A stretch of 64,000 nt of DNA, from assembly GCA_034508935.3 (NCBI GenBank), contig CM067453.1, forward strand, positions 2,594,963 through 2,658,962. Direction: 5' to 3'. This DNA comes from Berghia stephanieae (Eukaryota; Mollusca; Gastropoda; Nudibranchia; Aeolidiidae). How positions within the stretch are numbered: position 1 is the first letter of the stretch; the number at the start of each line of letters is the position of its first letter. Shown here in pieces: positions 60,951 to 64,000 of the stretch. Position numbers and translations under genes: made by a program. The notes under the pieces are model-generated. The model searched no databases, was not told where the DNA came from, and saw nothing but the letters and a program-made list of their open reading frames with translations.

Positions 60951-61990
60951 AACAAGCAAAACAAATCTATAATAATCGACAGTGCCCGCTGTTTTCGTTC
61001 AATTTACATAAAAGACTATTTCAAAATACGCTAGGATTGGCACAATATATCTAGATAGTTCTATTGGCACAATGCAGTAGTTCTTGATACAAAGTCTTTG
61101 AAAAATAATTTGACATCCATCATCAGTTTTACTACAAAGTTTTGGCTAAAAAATCCCGAATCTACCTTAAATCTTAGTTCAAAAAGCAATAGGATAGATG
61201 ATATATGATGCAGTGTCGTTAATTCCTGTCACATAGATGGTCTATTCATTTCTGAGAAAAATAACTATATTCTTATCTCCAGTTCTCTCAAATTTTGGCT
61301 TTAAAATCCTAATAATACGTAGAAATGGCAAAACGTGCACTTATTTGCAGGTCTCATAACCCAATTCCTAATGGGCTCATTGTAGTAATGGAACTCTTTA
61401 CAAAAATTATCCAAATTAGTGTCCATTCCAACAATGTCAAACTTGGCCCATAAGTGTGTTCGAACGTCAGACCTGCATATATGTAAACGTTGGGCAAAAC
61501 ATAAACTCGGACCAACAAAGAAAAATTATATTTTAAAAAATAGATAACGATTAAATTCTAGTAGAGGCAGGTCTGGAGGTTATAAAAATGTGTCAGTACA
61601 TATCATGACCAGTCGGAAGGTGAAAATTTTGGATTTGCATTTTCTGAAAGAATATGCTCCCCAGAGCATTTTAATCTTTATTTGAAGTAAATCGGGTGGT
61701 TTTTAATGAAGTTATGGTCAGATGTATGGGAAAGGTATCCAGCAACTTTTATCAACTCTCATACTTTTTCACCTAGACGAGCTGTAAAAAAAAATATTTA
61801 GAAGTAAAATTCGGCTTTGATATTTCCCGAAGATGTACAAAAAGGGTTGATTTAATATTTAATCAATTATGACAAGAACTCATTTTTTACTATAAAAATT
61901 GACCTTCTCTCTAAACTTGACAATAAATTTTAATCAGTTCAAACATTTTCACTATCCGACTGATTGTGTCATTTACTGTAACAAATATGT

Positions 61991-63115
61991 GCATGGATAA
62001 CATTGTCAAAAAATGGATAAAGTAAAAACTTATCTGAGTTCTTTCTTCTCCGGAAGTCGTCTGTCATTCTCGGGTGACTGCTTTCTCCTTTTCCCCACTT
62101 GAACTTGAATCTTGAAACTTGCACAGATGAAGATGAAGAACAACAACACACAGGAGAAAAAAATGTTTCAATTATAAAACTAGCACGACCTAAAACTAAA
62201 TTTCACGAAAAGAAATTCACAATTCTATTTTTTTCTTTTTTTTTTCTAAGTCACAAAGTAGATTTGGAGAGAGCTAGAGATTCTTTTCACAAATATACAA
62301 TACCAGCTACTTGTTAAGATATGTTATTATTTAAATTCTTAATAGTTTTGCTAATAAATAGAAGATTGTTATTTAATTCTCAAGGAAAGTTAAAGCTAAG
62401 ATTTTTTTTTTTTAACTAATGAAAATCTGGTGAAGTATCAAAGTGAAAAGTCTCTCAGCTCAACCTCCACCCTCTTCCACTGCGAATCTAAACTGAACTA
62501 AAATTCTCAAACTCAAACAGATTATAAGTCTAAATTGAACGTATGTCAAACGTTATGATGTCACCGGGTTACTTCGCTGCGATTGGTTAAAACATTACGA
62601 GAAATAGTTAACAAACCAATAAAAACGATGGTTAATTGCAAAAACAGATGACTCAGGTCTGGAGAGGGGGGGGGATGATTTGCAGGTGCGCGGACAAACA
62701 AAGGGACATAATTAAAAGGGTAGCCATTGCCTAAGAAACAAGGGGGTAGGTAACGCCAGGGGCGTCTCCAATTGGTTGTTGTTGCAATTGCAGTCGATAC
62801 CGTCCGTCGTGGCGTTAAGCCCCAGGGTGTCTGTGGTACGTGCCGCCTCTGACGGGACGGTCTTGTGTGTGCACACAGGATTAGAGACTCTATTGTTGAC
62901 GACAATAATTGACTACTACTGTTGTAATAATTAGTATGACACGATGGTCAAGATTTGGATTAGGATAGTATTTCAAAATTAATTGTTATCAGACAGGTGT
63001 TGAAACATGTTTGCGCGAGGGGGAAGAGATTGTTGCCTCAAATTAATGTTTAACAAATATATATTATTACATTTTTCATAATGATACGGATGGTGAAAAT
63101 GCTGAAGAGGATGAC
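61991..63115. other. No gene recognised
   Basis: Short open frames only (61969-62151 and 62561-62905 on the minus strand), without supporting domains or clear splice sites. AT-rich segments with T and A runs. Nothing further can be supported. Confidence 0.5.
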
Positions 63116-63540
<425 letters not shown>

Positions 63541-63691
63541 GATGATAATAGAAGTAATGATTATATGTTTTATCTATTCCCGAAGTAGGACATACGGAAC
63601 ATGTCGCCCGATAGGCGTAATTTTTATACTTGTATTCTCACAACATCCGTCACTGCCTTGAGCCACCAATTCATTCACACCTAAGTTGTTA

Positions 63692-63990
63692 GGCTATAAT
63701 GTGGTCTAGTGCTTTGACACTCGCTTTCAGATCGGAAGGTCCTGGGTTCGAGCCTCGCTCGGTTCATAGTTGAGTCCTTGGAAGAGGCTCTTTACTCACA
63801 TTCTCTCACCGTAATCAGGTGTAAAATGAGTACCTGACCATCAACAGAGTTGTCTCTGTCGAAATAAAAGCAATATCGCCTAACAGGTGTCATGTACCGT
63901 TTTACATGTTACGTGTTGTTGTTGGTCAGGAACACCTTTAAAGCGCTTTGAACACGTTTAGTGGATATTGCGCTATATAAAAGCTCAATT
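63692..63990 (+). mobile_element. SINE family A, full-length copy at the right edge
   Basis: The head AATGTGGTCTAGTGCTTTGA (box A, slightly mutated), box B GGTTCGAGCC, and tail GATATTGCGCTATATAAAAG. It matches 60656-60950 over its length. Confidence 0.87.
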
Positions 63991-64000
63991 TTATTTGCTC

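Larger units (their letters stand above)
59927..61990. mobile_element. Non-autonomous element with long terminal inverted repeats (about 2.06 kb)
   Basis: The left arm 59927-60240 and right arm 61600-61990 are inverted copies. Shared blocks include TGAATGACATAATCAGTC (left) against GACTGATTGTGTCATTTACT (right), GTACATCTTCTGGAAATATC against GATATTTCCCGAAGATGTAC, and GGGGAGCATATTCTTTC against GAAAGAATATGCTCCCC. Arms of more than 300 bp and no coding sequence suggest a foldback-like DNA transposon. The interior holds a smaller palindrome (60313-60485) and a SINE (60656-60950). Confidence 0.75.

Noticed and set aside
61969-62151. Possible exon on the minus strand containing KWGKGESSHPRMTDDFRRRK
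   Set aside because: An acceptor-like sequence exists, but the expected donor lacks GT (reads CAG-ATAAGT), and no partner exon was found.
62561-62905. Minus-strand open frame of 114 residues
   Set aside because: No recognisable domain, proline-rich with low complexity, and no splice or start context to support it.

Overview
The window is eukaryotic: it has spliced genes, tRNA-derived SINEs, several LINE clades, MITEs, long microsatellites and a large satellite array. The mix of Gmr1-like gag-pol elements, I-type and CR1-like LINEs and several tRNA-type SINEs would fit a marine invertebrate, and a mollusc (perhaps a gastropod) is my best guess. That is an inference from repeat content only. 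The run of exactly 100 N at 46401-46500 is a scaffold gap.

The only convincing host gene is on the minus strand at 709-9440. It encodes a large, charged, low-complexity protein ending in a MYND zinc finger plus a C-terminal region of about 177 residues. I could trace four coding exons (9440-4083, 3214-3095, 2423-2347, 1044-709) with consensus splice sites and matching phases, including two exons too short to stand out as open frames. Exon 1 carries a 39-bp in-frame minisatellite. One base is missing from a C run in its last unit, which throws the MYND part out of frame with the rest. With that base counted, the protein would be about 1,963 residues. A splice acceptor 39 bp upstream of the ATG suggests an upstream 5' UTR exon.

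9.5-17.4 kb is intergenic: SINEs of three families, GA and GAT microsatellites, a C-rich minisatellite, and a cluster of about 190-bp MITEs (12.9-15.4 kb) that includes one head-to-head pair. 17.4-21.4 kb holds a nearly full ORF2 of an I-type LINE (minus strand: endonuclease, reverse transcriptase, RNase H, zinc knuckle), broken by several frameshifts; short copies of its 3' end recur in the window. 21.7-26.9 kb is a nest of related tandem repeats (alternating 158/220 bp, then 44/45 bp) interrupted by a 5'-truncated, probably RTE-type LINE with a 10-bp target-site duplication.

27.2-28.3 kb has two more LINE 3' fragments and a SINE. 28.36-34.38 kb is a broken Gmr1-like LTR retroelement with the unusual order Gag-protease-integrase-reverse transcriptase. 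34.5-52.0 kb is a 30-bp satellite with multi-kilobase higher-order repeats, interrupted by the scaffold gap and by a LINE fragment with a 14-bp target-site duplication. The middle of the array looks like poorly corrected long-read sequence.

52.7-57.7 kb alternates two copies of a decayed protein-kinase-like module with two pieces of the Gmr1-like family. The rest holds microsatellites, a 2-kb element with long terminal inverted repeats containing a foldback repeat and a SINE, an AAT microsatellite, and a final SINE at the right edge. Apart from the MYND-finger gene, nothing here works together as a pathway; this is a repeat-dominated region beside one gene.
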